DNA of 64,000 nucleotides from Stenotrophomonas terrae. GTDB lineage: Bacteria > Pseudomonadota > Gammaproteobacteria > Xanthomonadales > Xanthomonadaceae. This document shows, piece by piece, positions 45,056 to 53,356 of the stretch; within the stretch, counting starts at the first letter, position 1; each line of letters begins with the position of its first letter. The notes below the pieces were generated by a model. The model was not told where the DNA came from. It did no database searches and saw nothing but the letters and a program-made list of their open reading frames with translations. The position numbers were made by a program, and so were the translations under genes. The stretch is from positions 1-64,000 of the forward strand of contig NZ_LDJJ01000004.1 of NCBI RefSeq assembly GCF_001431465.1, written 5' to 3'.

Positions 45056-45313
45056 GTGAAAAGCATGAAACTCTATCTGGAAGGGCCCGGGCGCGAGAGA
45101 CGTCCAGTCAAGGTCGTTTCGACAGAGCAAAAAAGCTTCAGAACCGTGCTGGAAATCCCGGGCAGACGCCTTGCAGGCATCGGGACGGACCGCATGGTCG
45201 AGGTAAATACCTTGATGGATGAAGAGGGAAACCTTGCACAGCAGATCGATTGCGAGGGCTTCAGATACAGGTTCACGGGATCTGAATTGCCCTGGTCGTT
45301 GATCGTCGGTTGA
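45056..45313 (+). CDS. Small protein of unknown function (85 residues)
   Basis: A GTG at 45056 sits 7 bp after AGGAGA; an ATG at 45065 is the alternative. The product is charged and beta-rich (MKLYLEGPGRERRPVKV, IPGRRLAGIGTDRMVEV), without signal peptide or membrane segment, and ends shortly before a strong terminator, which supports a real independent gene. I do not recognise a family. It is transcribed divergently from the AAA+/helicase operon, 422 bp away, so a link such as regulation is possible but unproven. Confidence 0.6.
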   Translation: MKSMKLYLEGPGRERRPVKVVSTEQKSFRTVLEIPGRRLAGIGTDRMVEVNTLMDEEGNLAQQIDCEGFRYRFTGSELPWSLIVG

Positions 45314-45318
45314 TTGTG

Positions 45319-45344
45319 GCGGGCCCCGCAACGGGGCCCGCTTT
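45319..45344 (+). terminator. Rho-independent terminator after the 85-residue gene
   Basis: GCGGGCCCC (45319-45327) and GGGGCCCGC (45333-45341) form a perfect 9-bp stem with a 5-nt loop, followed by TTT. It begins 5 bp after the stop codon. Confidence 0.8.
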
Positions 45345-45502
45345 CCCGGGGCAGGAAAGCAGTACAACCACCAACGCTGCCAGCACTGGGTAGTCATATC
45401 AGTTGAGCGTGAAGGATTCGGCCAGGGGTCTGTCCGCGTTTTTATTCCGCGTTAGCAGGTGAACTCGTAGGCTCGGTAGATAGTCGAGCAGAGGATGCCC
45501 CG

Positions 45503-45784
45503 ATGGCCAGGACAGCACCGCGTGTTCATACCGCCCAAGCGGAGATAGAACATCTCAAGGCCCTGCAACTGGCGCTGGATGCCGAGCTTATTGTCGAGCT
45601 GCGCATGAAGGATGGACGGGTGCTGAAAGGCACCGTTGCCGAGCGGCCTGCAGTACAGCAGTTCCGCGGGCCTGACGAGCAGGAAGGCACAAACGGCCAG
45701 GTTCCGCTCGATGTAGCAGGTGAAGGTGTGCAGTTGCTCTGGCTTGATGAGATCGAAGACTTCACCCGTTTGGGCAGCAATTGA
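45503..45784 (+). CDS. DUF3247 family protein
   Basis: This 93-residue protein with GAGGA upstream of its ATG matches the DUF3247 pattern of Xanthomonadaceae: an N-terminal helix (AEIEHLKALQLAL), VELRMKDGRVLKGTVAERPAVQQFRG in segments, NGQVPLDV and the closing LLWLDEIEDF. The short beta-barrel is SH3/Sm-like, but no role has been established that I know of. The family is nearly confined to Xanthomonadaceae and so helps to place the organism. It is monocistronic as far as the sequence shows. Confidence 0.85.
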   Translation: MARTAPRVHTAQAEIEHLKALQLALDAELIVELRMKDGRVLKGTVAERPAVQQFRGPDEQEGTNGQVPLDVAGEGVQLLWLDEIEDFTRLGSN

Positions 45785-46253
45785 CCCAGAGCGTTGAGTC
45801 AGCTGCTGGAGGGTGCTCAGCGGAGAGAAGTACTTGGCTTCAAGTTGAGCGCTTTGGTTGGCATCCGGAATAAGCAATCGGCGAAACCGTCGTAGATGCC
45901 TGTGCGTGCCAACGGCGGCATTCCAGCCAGAGATTCAGCGCGCTGCGATCGCGCCTGCAAGCCGCGCACGGAAGAATCCAAAGCGCGTTTGAGAGCACTT
46001 GCGTGCCCGTTGCGATCAGATGGTCTGGATCAACGTTGCCAACACCGCGCCAAGGGCAAAGCACAACACGGCGGTCGTTCGCGGCAGGTTCCGGGCGGGG
46101 ATCATGGCGTGGGCTCCGTTCGGGTCTAGCGCCATCTTGCTGGGCCCGGCGTTAAGCGCCCGTCCCCGCTGCAAGGCATGTTGCCGACCAACCTTCACAT
46201 TCCTCGCGCTGCTCTCGAAGGAGGAGGGAAGTGGAGGGCCCAAAGTGCCAGCG
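45785..46253. other. Intergenic region with one possible tiny gene
   Basis: 469 bp between DUF3247 and the convergent glycosylase gene. Only a 29-codon minus-strand frame at 46016-46105 is notable (described separately). No terminator with a T tract, RNA gene or repeat was recognised. Confidence 0.5.
46016..46105 (-). CDS. Possible 29-residue membrane peptide
   Basis: An ATG at 46105 with GGAG 8 bp upstream opens a 29-codon frame with a basic start (MIPARNLPRTTA) followed by a single hydrophobic segment (VLCFALGAVLATLIQTI). This looks like a one-helix membrane peptide but could be chance in GC-rich DNA. A longer in-frame reading to 46288 has no family resemblance. Confidence 0.25.
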   Translation of the reverse strand: MIPARNLPRTTAVLCFALGAVLATLIQTI

Positions 46254-46871
46254 CTAACGCCTCGTTGAAATGGGAGCATTCGACACAAAGGGGCTACCTG
46301 CGACGGTCCAACGCCAGGGGGTATCGACGGCCTTGCTTATTCCCACCCGCGGTCCTACCACCGGGCTGTCGGGTGGCGGAGTGCCGTCGCAGGCAATGAC
46401 GATGCCACGGTCGCCCAGCACCAGGTCCGCGCCATCGAAGTCCCGATTCAAACCGAAGGCCTGCGACAACTTGCCGGGGCCGCTGGCCAGATCGGTTGGC
46501 CGTTTGGCGGCGCTGCGTGCCGCGTACATCAGCTCCAGATTGTGAAGCGGTTCGGCGGCCCGAAGCAGCACGCCGACACCTTCGCCAACCTCACCGCAGA
46601 CGGCATTGCTGCCCCAATGCATGCCATAGGTGAAGTAGACATAGAGGTGCCCAGGCGGGCCGAACATGCTTGCGTTGCGCGCGGTTTTACCCCGGAAGGA
46701 GTGGGCGGCCGGATCTTCGCTGCCGGCATAGGCTTCCACTTCCACGATGCGGGCACAGCGGCCGTCGTTGCGCAGCAGAACTTTGTTGAGCAGCTCCGGG
46801 GCGACGAGGGCAGGGTGGCGGCGGTAGAACTCGCGCGGCAATACCTGAAAGTCGTTGTTCAGCAACTCCAT
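46254..46871 (-). CDS. mpg: DNA-3-methyladenine glycosylase (AAG/MPG family)
   Basis: The 205-residue protein has the AAG family pattern: FYRRHPALVAPELLNK, RIVEVEAYAGSEDPAAHSFRG with the catalytic Glu, MFGPPGHLYVYFTYGMHW with the intercalating region, and DLASGPGKLSQAFG near the end. It excises 3-methyladenine, hypoxanthine and similar alkylated purines as the first step of base excision repair. Length is normal. It lies 117 bp downstream of the c-di-GMP protein on the same strand, with no evident functional tie. Confidence 0.93.
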   Translation of the reverse strand: MELLNNDFQVLPREFYRRHPALVAPELLNKVLLRNDGRCARIVEVEAYAGSEDPAAHSFRGKTARNASMFGPPGHLYVYFTYGMHWGSNAVCGEVGEGVGVLLRAAEPLHNLELMYAARSAAKRPTDLASGPGKLSQAFGLNRDFDGADLVLGDRGIVIACDGTPPPDSPVVGPRVGISKAVDTPWRWTVAGSPFVSNAPISTRR

Positions 46872-46988
46872 GCTTGAGCACCTTCTATCGCCAGCTGTCT
46901 GCCAAGCTTACGACACCGTCCGTGATGCGGCCGCGCAGCTGGAGTGTTCCGTCGCTCGCGGCTGGGCATACGCTGCAGGACAAAACTG

Positions 46989-49634
46989 TCAGCGCTGGAA
47001 CTGCACCCGCTCAGGGCGATGCAAGCCGAAGCCCTGCGCGTAGTCCACGCCCAACGAACGCGCGGCTTCGCATAGATGGTCGGTACTGACACCTTCAGCC
47101 ACCACCTTGAGACCGCGCTGATGACCGATCTTGGCAATGGCGCTGATGATGGTATGGCTGATCGGGTCGGTGTCCAGGTCAACGATGAAGCTGCGGTCGA
47201 TCTTGATCAGGTCCAAGGGCAGGTTCTTGAGATAGCCGAAGGACGACATACCGGCACCGAAATCGTCCAGGGCAATATTGCAGCCTGCAGACCGCAGGCG
47301 TTCGACAATGCTCACAACCTTGAGCAGGTTCCGAACGGCGACGGTTTCGGTGATCTCAAAGCACAGCATCTGTGGTGGTACGCGGTGCTCCTCGATACAG
47401 GCAAGGATGAAATCGGCCAGACCCTCGTCTTCGATGCTGGCACCGGACAGGTTGATCGCACAGGTGCCAAGCGTCTGCGCGGTGGGATGCAGGCGGGTGA
47501 AGTTGGATAACGCGCTCTGGATCACCCAACGGTCAATCGCCGGCATCAGCCCATAGCGCTCGGCTGCGGGCAGGAAGGCACCCGGCAGTACGATGCTGCC
47601 GTCCTCATCACGCAGACGCAGCAGCAGTTCGATGTTGGTGGCGGTGTCCTCGCCGGTGAGCGAAACGATCTCCTGGTAGTCAAGCAGCAGGCGATCCTGC
47701 TCCATGGCCCAGCGCAACCGATTGACCCACTCCATCTCGCCCTGACGACGGGCAGTCTCATCGTCCTGGCGATAGACATGCACGCGGTTGCGGCCGTTCT
47801 CCTTGGCCATGTAGCAGGCGGTGTCGGCCCAGGCCAACAGGTCCTTGAGGGTGGGCACCTGCTGGTCGATCGCCACCATGCCAATGCTGCAACTCACTTT
47901 GTAGCTGCGGCCCTGCCAGGAAAACATCAGCGATTCGATACCCCCGCGCAGACGCTCGGCCAGCTCCAACGCCCCGTCTGCGCTGCCGTGGAAGGTCAGC
48001 AGGCCAAACTCGTCGCCACCCAAGCGTGCCAGCACATCGCCGCTGCGCAGCTGCTGGCGCATGGTCAATGCGAGCTGCTCGAGGAGTTGGTCTCCGGCCA
48101 TATGCCCGGAGACATCGTTGATCAGCTTGAACTGGTCAAGATCGATGTACAGCAACGCCCAGAAACCGTTGGTTGCCCAACGCGACCGGTCCTTCAGCAG
48201 CTCCTGTACACGCCGCTCGAACTCGCGGCGGTTGTACAGGCCGGTGAGTGCATCGTGCGCGGCCTGGTAGCTCAGGCGGTCCGTCAGCTCGCGCTGTTCG
48301 GAGTTGTCGGTTGCCACCATCAGCAGATGCGGCGCGCCATCCACGTCCACTTCGGCGATGGATGCGTTTGCCCAGAAACTGGCACCATCGGCACCGCGCA
48401 GCTCCGCTTCAAGCCGGTTCCAACCACTGCGGATGTCCGCCGCGTCGCGGCTGCGTGCCTGCAGTTGCTGGTCGAGGAACAGCGCAGACAACTGCAGGCC
48501 GGTGGGATCGCCCAGACGAAGCCGTGCAGCCTGGTTGGCGTAGACGATTTTCCAGTCGCGCGCATCGGCCAACAGCACCAGCGCCGGCAGCAGTTCGTTG
48601 AGGGCGCGGAAGCGCAGCTCGCTCTCGCGGTAGCGGGCGCTCATCTGCGCACCCAGGGCCAGTGCTTTGCGCTGGGTCGTCGCCAATGACCACAGCAGCG
48701 CTGACAGCAGCAGGCTGATGATGCTTCCGGCAATAATGATGGTGTACAGCCGGCTCAGGTCCATGGGCTGCGGCCGGGGCGCCATTTCAAGGAGCCAACG
48801 CCTGCCGCCGAAATCCAGCTGGCGCTGCAGCGCAGGGAGTCCGGCGGCGGCCACGGTGCCGGAGTCATAGAACGGCTGGGCCTGTGCATCCGTATCGCGT
48901 ATGCGCACCCGGAAGCCCTCGAGCACGGGCGGTTCCAAGGCACTTTCGATCAGTGGCTGCAGGCGGATACCGATGGCCAATGCACCGATCTCCCGTGCCC
49001 GCCGGTCGCTCGCCGAGCCAGGGGTTGCACCGTTGGAGTACACCGGAAGGCGCAGCGTGACTCCCAGCGGGCTTTGCCCTGCCGCCGTGCTTTGGCGCAG
49101 CGCGAACGGCGCCGAAACGGTGACAGTGTCCGTGTCCCGTGCGCGTACCAGGGCCGCAAGATTGGCCGGTTGCGTGACCATATCGAAGCCCAGCAGGCTG
49201 GTGTTGCTCTGGTAGGGCGATACCAGCTCATAGCGGTAGGCCGCATTGCCTGTCTGCGGCCGGTCCACTTGTGTGCGTCGTGCAAAGGCCATGGAGGTAT
49301 AGGCGCCGCTGGCATCGTACAAACGCGAGTAGTACTGGCTGAAGCCAGCCTGGTCCATCTTGTCGTTGGCCAGGAACAGGGTCTGCATCGCACGCAGGAT
49401 GGAGGCCGCGCGTTCCAACGGTACCTGCAGTTGCGCGATGCCGGTGTCGGCCAGCGATCTGCGAGCTTCTGCTGCCTCGTGCCGCAGGTCCAACCATTCG
49501 CGATAGGCGATGACCGTGGTGCAGGCCAGGCCGAGTAGGAGGCCCGCCAATGCCCAGGCAAGTGGCGACAGGCCACTGCGGCGGGCAGGCAGCTCAGCTG
49601 TGGTTTGTTCGGAATCTGGCTGGATGAAATTCAC
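46989..49634 (-). CDS. Membrane sensor with CHASE, PAS, GGDEF and EAL domains
   Basis: From a GTG at 49634 the protein is 881 residues. An N-terminal membrane helix (LAWALAGLLLGLACTTVIAY) and a second near residues 300-320 (YTIIIAGSIISLLLSALLW) enclose a periplasmic CHASE-type domain (MQTLFLANDKMDQAGFSQYY). A PAS domain follows, then an intact GGDEF site (LARLGGDEFGLL) and an EAL domain. The EAL triplet itself reads ELL (NIELLLRLRDEDG), but the other metal and catalytic residues are present (INLSGASI, CFEITET, LDDFGAGMSSFG, IKIDRSF, VAEGV). It may therefore both make and degrade c-di-GMP in response to an external signal. Confidence 0.92.
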   Translation of the reverse strand: MNFIQPDSEQTTAELPARRSGLSPLAWALAGLLLGLACTTVIAYREWLDLRHEAAEARRSLADTGIAQLQVPLERAASILRAMQTLFLANDKMDQAGFSQYYSRLYDASGAYTSMAFARRTQVDRPQTGNAAYRYELVSPYQSNTSLLGFDMVTQPANLAALVRARDTDTVTVSAPFALRQSTAAGQSPLGVTLRLPVYSNGATPGSASDRRAREIGALAIGIRLQPLIESALEPPVLEGFRVRIRDTDAQAQPFYDSGTVAAAGLPALQRQLDFGGRRWLLEMAPRPQPMDLSRLYTIIIAGSIISLLLSALLWSLATTQRKALALGAQMSARYRESELRFRALNELLPALVLLADARDWKIVYANQAARLRLGDPTGLQLSALFLDQQLQARSRDAADIRSGWNRLEAELRGADGASFWANASIAEVDVDGAPHLLMVATDNSEQRELTDRLSYQAAHDALTGLYNRREFERRVQELLKDRSRWATNGFWALLYIDLDQFKLINDVSGHMAGDQLLEQLALTMRQQLRSGDVLARLGGDEFGLLTFHGSADGALELAERLRGGIESLMFSWQGRSYKVSCSIGMVAIDQQVPTLKDLLAWADTACYMAKENGRNRVHVYRQDDETARRQGEMEWVNRLRWAMEQDRLLLDYQEIVSLTGEDTATNIELLLRLRDEDGSIVLPGAFLPAAERYGLMPAIDRWVIQSALSNFTRLHPTAQTLGTCAINLSGASIEDEGLADFILACIEEHRVPPQMLCFEITETVAVRNLLKVVSIVERLRSAGCNIALDDFGAGMSSFGYLKNLPLDLIKIDRSFIVDLDTDPISHTIISAIAKIGHQRGLKVVAEGVSTDHLCEAARSLGVDYAQGFGLHRPERVQFQR

Positions 49635-50473
49635 TTGCCCGTTCGGCTCCTGCGCAATGGTTGGGCGGTGGGATGTGATGCCAAGAAGAACTCAAAGCCT
49701 GCCGTGCGACGGAACACCGTAGAACGCAGTAGAACAAACCAGCAATTACCGTGATTGAGCTGTTGACGGCTTGCGAGCCAAGCAGGGATATCGGCAAGAC
49801 GCGGACTATCTTGATGGAGCTTTCAGGAGGTTCTTCCGCCGCGATGTGGTTGGAGTGATTGGGTGGCCGCAATACGGTAGCGCAAATTCCTTTGACGGGC
49901 AGCGGGCACGCGCGCTTGCCAAGGTGATAACCACGCTGTGGTCGATGCCTCTGATCACATCGGGGAAAAGCATCACTTCCCCCGCTGCCCTCGGCAGCGT
50001 TTCGCACAGGCTACGCCGTTTGGTCACCCAACGCCTTCTGTCCGAGGCGCGAGCTGCTTCGCAAGCGAAGCCGGCGCTGCACAGCCTTGTCGCACCGGCC
50101 ATCCAACCCTGGAGTTTTACGCCGTCGTAGCCACTTCTGGACCTGGCGGTGACATTTGCGCCCCGGCCCGGATCGGGTGTCTTCAGGAGCAGCCCATGGA
50201 TGCCGCGGCAGTCCAATCAGATCGACCAGGGACCTTCGACGTGTAGTCGGGATGGCCACCGGTAAAGGTGCGCGCGCCTTGACGTGTAAGCCGTAGATGG
50301 ATTTGATGTATGCGGTGCTTTGGTTGCAAAGCAACCAGGACTGGCTGCCCGCTGGTAGGCCAGTCGGGCTGGCCTGAAATTCAGTGAGGCACTCGATCTC
50401 GCGCCGGCTCGGCTTTCCGGCTCAGCCTTGTTCAAGTAACAACACCAAACCACTACCTGGAGAACCAACGCTC
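49635..50473. other. 839-bp region without a recognised gene
   Basis: Reading frames here (such as 49806-50216 minus, 49771-50130 plus) overlap on both strands and none resembles a known family. Two small hairpins occur near the right end: GGTTGC/GCAACC (50322-50336, 3-nt loop) and AGGCCAG/CTGGCCT (50357-50375, 5-nt loop). The region could hold a decayed mobile or phage fragment, but I saw no transposase motif or terminal inverted repeats. Confidence 0.5.
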
Positions 50474-50842
50474 ATGCATATCAAGGAATACGAGGAGCGG
50501 CTTCGCATTGCCATGCTGCGGAGCGACGTGGCCGAGTTGGAGGTTCTGATTGATGATGCGCTGCTCTTCGTCGGGCCTGATGGCGGGATCTATACGAAGG
50601 CGGATGATCTGCAGCTGCATCGCTCGGGCGCGCAACGAATGACTCAAGCTGACTGGCAGGCAATGGAGGTGCGTTCCTACGGCACGACCTGCGTTACTGT
50701 CGTAACTGCCCAGCTCTCCGGAACGCTGATGGAAGTGCCATTCGCGGGGCAGTTCCGCTATGTCCGCACGTGGGTACAGCGAGAGGGCATTTGGCGCGTC
50801 GTTGCTGGTAGCGTATCGCCGATTGCGGCGCCGGGAATATGA
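50474..50842 (+). CDS. SnoaL/NTF2-like family protein (DUF4440 type)
   Basis: The ATG at 50474, with GGAGAA upstream, gives 122 residues; the frame extends back to 50384 without similarity. The pattern of an N-terminal helix (YEERLRIAMLRSDVAELEVL), then DDALLFVGPDGGIYTKADDL and strands ending in RYVRTWVQREGIWRVVAGSVS, is that of the NTF2-like superfamily, small cone-shaped domains often annotated nuclear transport factor 2 family. These may bind small molecules or act as isomerases; nothing specific can be read. It stands alone. Confidence 0.75.
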   Translation: MHIKEYEERLRIAMLRSDVAELEVLIDDALLFVGPDGGIYTKADDLQLHRSGAQRMTQADWQAMEVRSYGTTCVTVVTAQLSGTLMEVPFAGQFRYVRTWVQREGIWRVVAGSVSPIAAPGI

Positions 50843-51159
50843 GTATTCGGTGGCCATGAATAGGATGCTCATGAAGGCCATCCGGCCCGTGAAACGCTGT
50901 TGCTGCCTTGCGTGATCCGGAGGCGACGATATGTACCCACGCTCGTTCCCGCAAGGCGCAACCTGGCCGTTCACGACCGCGTAACCTGCTGCGCGGGAAC
51001 TTCTTGTTTCTCTTTTTCGCCGCCCGATCACTCCGGCAGCGTAGAGGGTAGCTGGATTGATTGTCTGCAATGAGTTGCCGGCTGGACGATGTATCGTCCT
51101 GCCTCGGTGTTCTGTGCCGCCGTGTTGGCGGCCCGCCTGCAGGTCGATGGAGGTTGGAT
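50843..51159. other. 317-bp gap
   Basis: No gene, RNA or repeat was recognised. The only useful element is GGAGG at 51149-51153, the ribosome site for the following gene; the promoter is presumably in this gap but is not obvious. Confidence 0.5.
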
Positions 51160-52125
51160 ATGCTCACCCTGCGCTTGTTTCCACCGGCTACACTCGTCTT
51201 TAGCTTCGCGCTGGCGTTGGTACCCGCTGCGGCCATGGCCGGTGACGATGGCATTCCTGTCGACCGCGAAAAGTACGCCGGGCGACAGACAGAGGCTGAT
51301 TTCACGGCAAGCGACTGCCCCGATAACCCACGCAGCCTGCAGCAGGTCAAGGACAATCTCTACCGTCACACCACGGGCGCCGGGCTCGCGGTGCACAGTG
51401 GTCTTGTGCTCATCACGAAAGAAGGTGCGCTGGTTATCGACCCGGCGATGACCTGTACCTCCACCTGGCTACGCGATGAGATCCGTCGACGCTTCAATGT
51501 GCCGGTCAAATACGTAGTTTTGTCCCACGCCCATTTCGACCATGCCGCCGGTGCACAGGTGTTCCAGCAGGATGGCGCGATTGTGGTCGCCAACCAGCGG
51601 GCATTGGAGCCCATCATCGGCGAGAATCTGCCGACGGCGCTGCCTGACCGGGTTTTCGACAAGCAGATGACCATTACCTTGGGCGGTGAGACAGTGGAGT
51701 TGCACCGCATTGCGCCCAGCCATTCCGATTCGATGACAATGGTGTTGTTCCCGCGTCATCACGCGCTGCAATGTACGGACGTGTGCGAGAGCAAGTCGAT
51801 GCCCTACAACGACTTGCTCGACTTCTACTACCCCGGCTGGATCGAGACGCTCGATTGGGTGCTCGCGCAGGATGTGGACATCATTGACATAGGCCATTAC
51901 AGCCCCGGCACGAAGCAGGACATCGCAGCCGAACGTGCCTATATGGTCGACCTGCACCAACAGGTACTGGACCTGACCCGCCAGGGTATGAGCTGGGACC
52001 ATCTCTACCGCAACGTCAAGTTCAGCCCGGATATCAAGAACTGGATCGGCTACGACACCATGAAGACACTCAACATTCTCGGCATGTACCGCTGGGTGTC
52101 CAACCACCGTCGCGGCGTATGGTGA
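51160..52125 (+). CDS. Exported metallo-beta-lactamase-fold hydrolase
   Basis: The ATG at 51160 has GGAGG at 6 bp and begins a signal peptide (LVFSFALALVPAAAMA), giving 321 residues. The metal-binding motif HAHFDHAAG is complete, with the third His in PSHSDSMTMV, the bridging Asp in QCTDVCESK and the last His in IIDIGHYSPGT. This makes a binuclear-zinc MBL-fold enzyme likely, acting in the periplasm. It is closer to the general quinoprotein-relay/SoxH-like branch than to classical subclass B3 lactamases, so antibiotic hydrolysis should not be assumed. It is convergent with mesD. Confidence 0.85.
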   Translation: MLTLRLFPPATLVFSFALALVPAAAMAGDDGIPVDREKYAGRQTEADFTASDCPDNPRSLQQVKDNLYRHTTGAGLAVHSGLVLITKEGALVIDPAMTCTSTWLRDEIRRRFNVPVKYVVLSHAHFDHAAGAQVFQQDGAIVVANQRALEPIIGENLPTALPDRVFDKQMTITLGGETVELHRIAPSHSDSMTMVLFPRHHALQCTDVCESKSMPYNDLLDFYYPGWIETLDWVLAQDVDIIDIGHYSPGTKQDIAAERAYMVDLHQQVLDLTRQGMSWDHLYRNVKFSPDIKNWIGYDTMKTLNILGMYRWVSNHRRGVW

Positions 52126-52192
52126 CGCAGGGAAGGCAACGGGAACTTGGCAAAGCGCAGGCAGATATCTTGCCGGCCACGTCGGGGAGTGG

Positions 52193-52223
52193 CTGACCGG
52201 TTCCGGCGGTGGAAGCCGGTCAG
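52193..52223. terminator. Long hairpin between convergent genes
   Basis: CTGACCGG (52193-52200) pairs with CCGGTCAG (52216-52223); TTCC/GGAA extend the stem inward with one bulged G. It lies between the MBL gene and the end of mesD and may stop transcription from either side, although no T tract is present. Confidence 0.45.
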
Positions 52224-52286
52224 TATAGGAAGACCAGCGCCAGCAGAAGCCGTGCGCTATCACTTCAATATTTCCGACCCCAAGCG

Positions 52287-53327
52287 CTACCGAATTGCAC
52301 CGGCCAGCAGCTCACGCCGAACTATCTCCGCACCAGCGCTGAGAGCATGCAGCTTGCCTCTGGCAACCGGGCGCGCCAGCGGCGCCATACCGCAGTTGGT
52401 GGAAGGGTAGAGCTTGTCCGCATCGACAAACCGCAGCGCCTTGCGCAGCGTGTCGGCCACTTGCTCCGGGGTTTCGATGATGTCGCTGGCCACGTCGATG
52501 GCACCTACCATTACCTTCTTGCCACGCACCAGTTCGATCAGATCAATGGGAACGTGCGAGTTCTGGCATTCCAGCGAGATGATATCGATATTGGACTGCT
52601 GCAATTTAGGGAATGACTCTTCGTACTGGCGCCATTCCGAACCCAGGGTTTTCTTCCAGTCGGTATTGGCCTTGATGCCGTAGCCGTAGCAGATATGCAC
52701 CGCGGTTTCGCACTTGAGCCCTTCAATTGCACGTTCCAGGGCGGCAACACCCCAGTCATTCACTTCATCGAAAAACACATTGAAGGCAGGCTCGTCGAAC
52801 TGGATGATGTCCACGCCCGCCGCTTCCAATTCCCGCGCCTCCTGATTGAGGATTTTGGCGAACTCCCAGGCCAGCTTTTCCCGGCTCTTGTAGTGCGCGT
52901 CATGCAGCGTGTCGATCATCGTCATCGGGCCGGGCAGGGCCCATTTGATCGGCTGTGTGGTCTGCTGGCGCAGGAAGCTGGCATCCTCGACGAAGACCGG
53001 CTTCTGTCGGCTGACTGCCCCTACAACGGTTGGCACGCTGGCGTCATAGCGGTTGCGGATACGTACCGTCTCACGCTTTTCGAAGTCAACGCCGTCAAGA
53101 TGTTCGATGAAAGTGGTGACGAAATGCTGGCGGGTCTGTTCGCCATCGCTGACGATGTCGATGCCGGCATGCAGCTGTTCGTGCAGGGAAAGCCGCAGCG
53201 CATCCTGCTTACCTTCAAGCAACTCCTCATCCTGCAGCCTCCAGGGCGACCAGAGCTTCTCGGGTTGGGCAAGCCAGGACGGCTTGGGCAGGCTGCCGGC
53301 GGTGGAAGTGGGCAACAGTTTTTTCAT
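52287..53327 (-). CDS. mesD: Folate-independent methionine synthase, MesD type
   Basis: The ATG at 53327 (MKKLLPTSTAGSLPKPSW, 346 residues) matches the short, MetE-C-terminal-like synthases. Zinc and homocysteine ligands are all visible: His211 and Cys213 (AVHICYGYG), Glu253 (SLECQNS) and Cys312 (STNCGMAPL). The large MetE N-terminal half that binds folate is absent. The adjacent DUF1852 gene (MesX) identifies it as MesD, the family that was reported to need MesX and oxygen rather than methyl-tetrahydrofolate-triglutamate or B12. It makes methionine from homocysteine; the methyl donor is unsettled. It ends the operon FMN reductase-mesX-mesD. Confidence 0.88.
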   Translation of the reverse strand: MKKLLPTSTAGSLPKPSWLAQPEKLWSPWRLQDEELLEGKQDALRLSLHEQLHAGIDIVSDGEQTRQHFVTTFIEHLDGVDFEKRETVRIRNRYDASVPTVVGAVSRQKPVFVEDASFLRQQTTQPIKWALPGPMTMIDTLHDAHYKSREKLAWEFAKILNQEARELEAAGVDIIQFDEPAFNVFFDEVNDWGVAALERAIEGLKCETAVHICYGYGIKANTDWKKTLGSEWRQYEESFPKLQQSNIDIISLECQNSHVPIDLIELVRGKKVMVGAIDVASDIIETPEQVADTLRKALRFVDADKLYPSTNCGMAPLARPVARGKLHALSAGAEIVRRELLAGAIR

Positions 53328-53356
53328 GGTGGCGGGTTTCTTGTTCCGTGTGATAT

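Noticed and set aside
50322-50375. Paired small palindromes as a REP element of the Stenotrophomonas type
   Set aside because: The hairpins differ from each other and no further copies occur in the window, so a repeat family cannot be claimed.
51160-52125. Beta-lactamase resistance gene of the L1/subclass B3 type
   Set aside because: The MBL motif is present, but the sequence around TDVCESK and the C-terminus does not resemble L1; only the fold is claimed.
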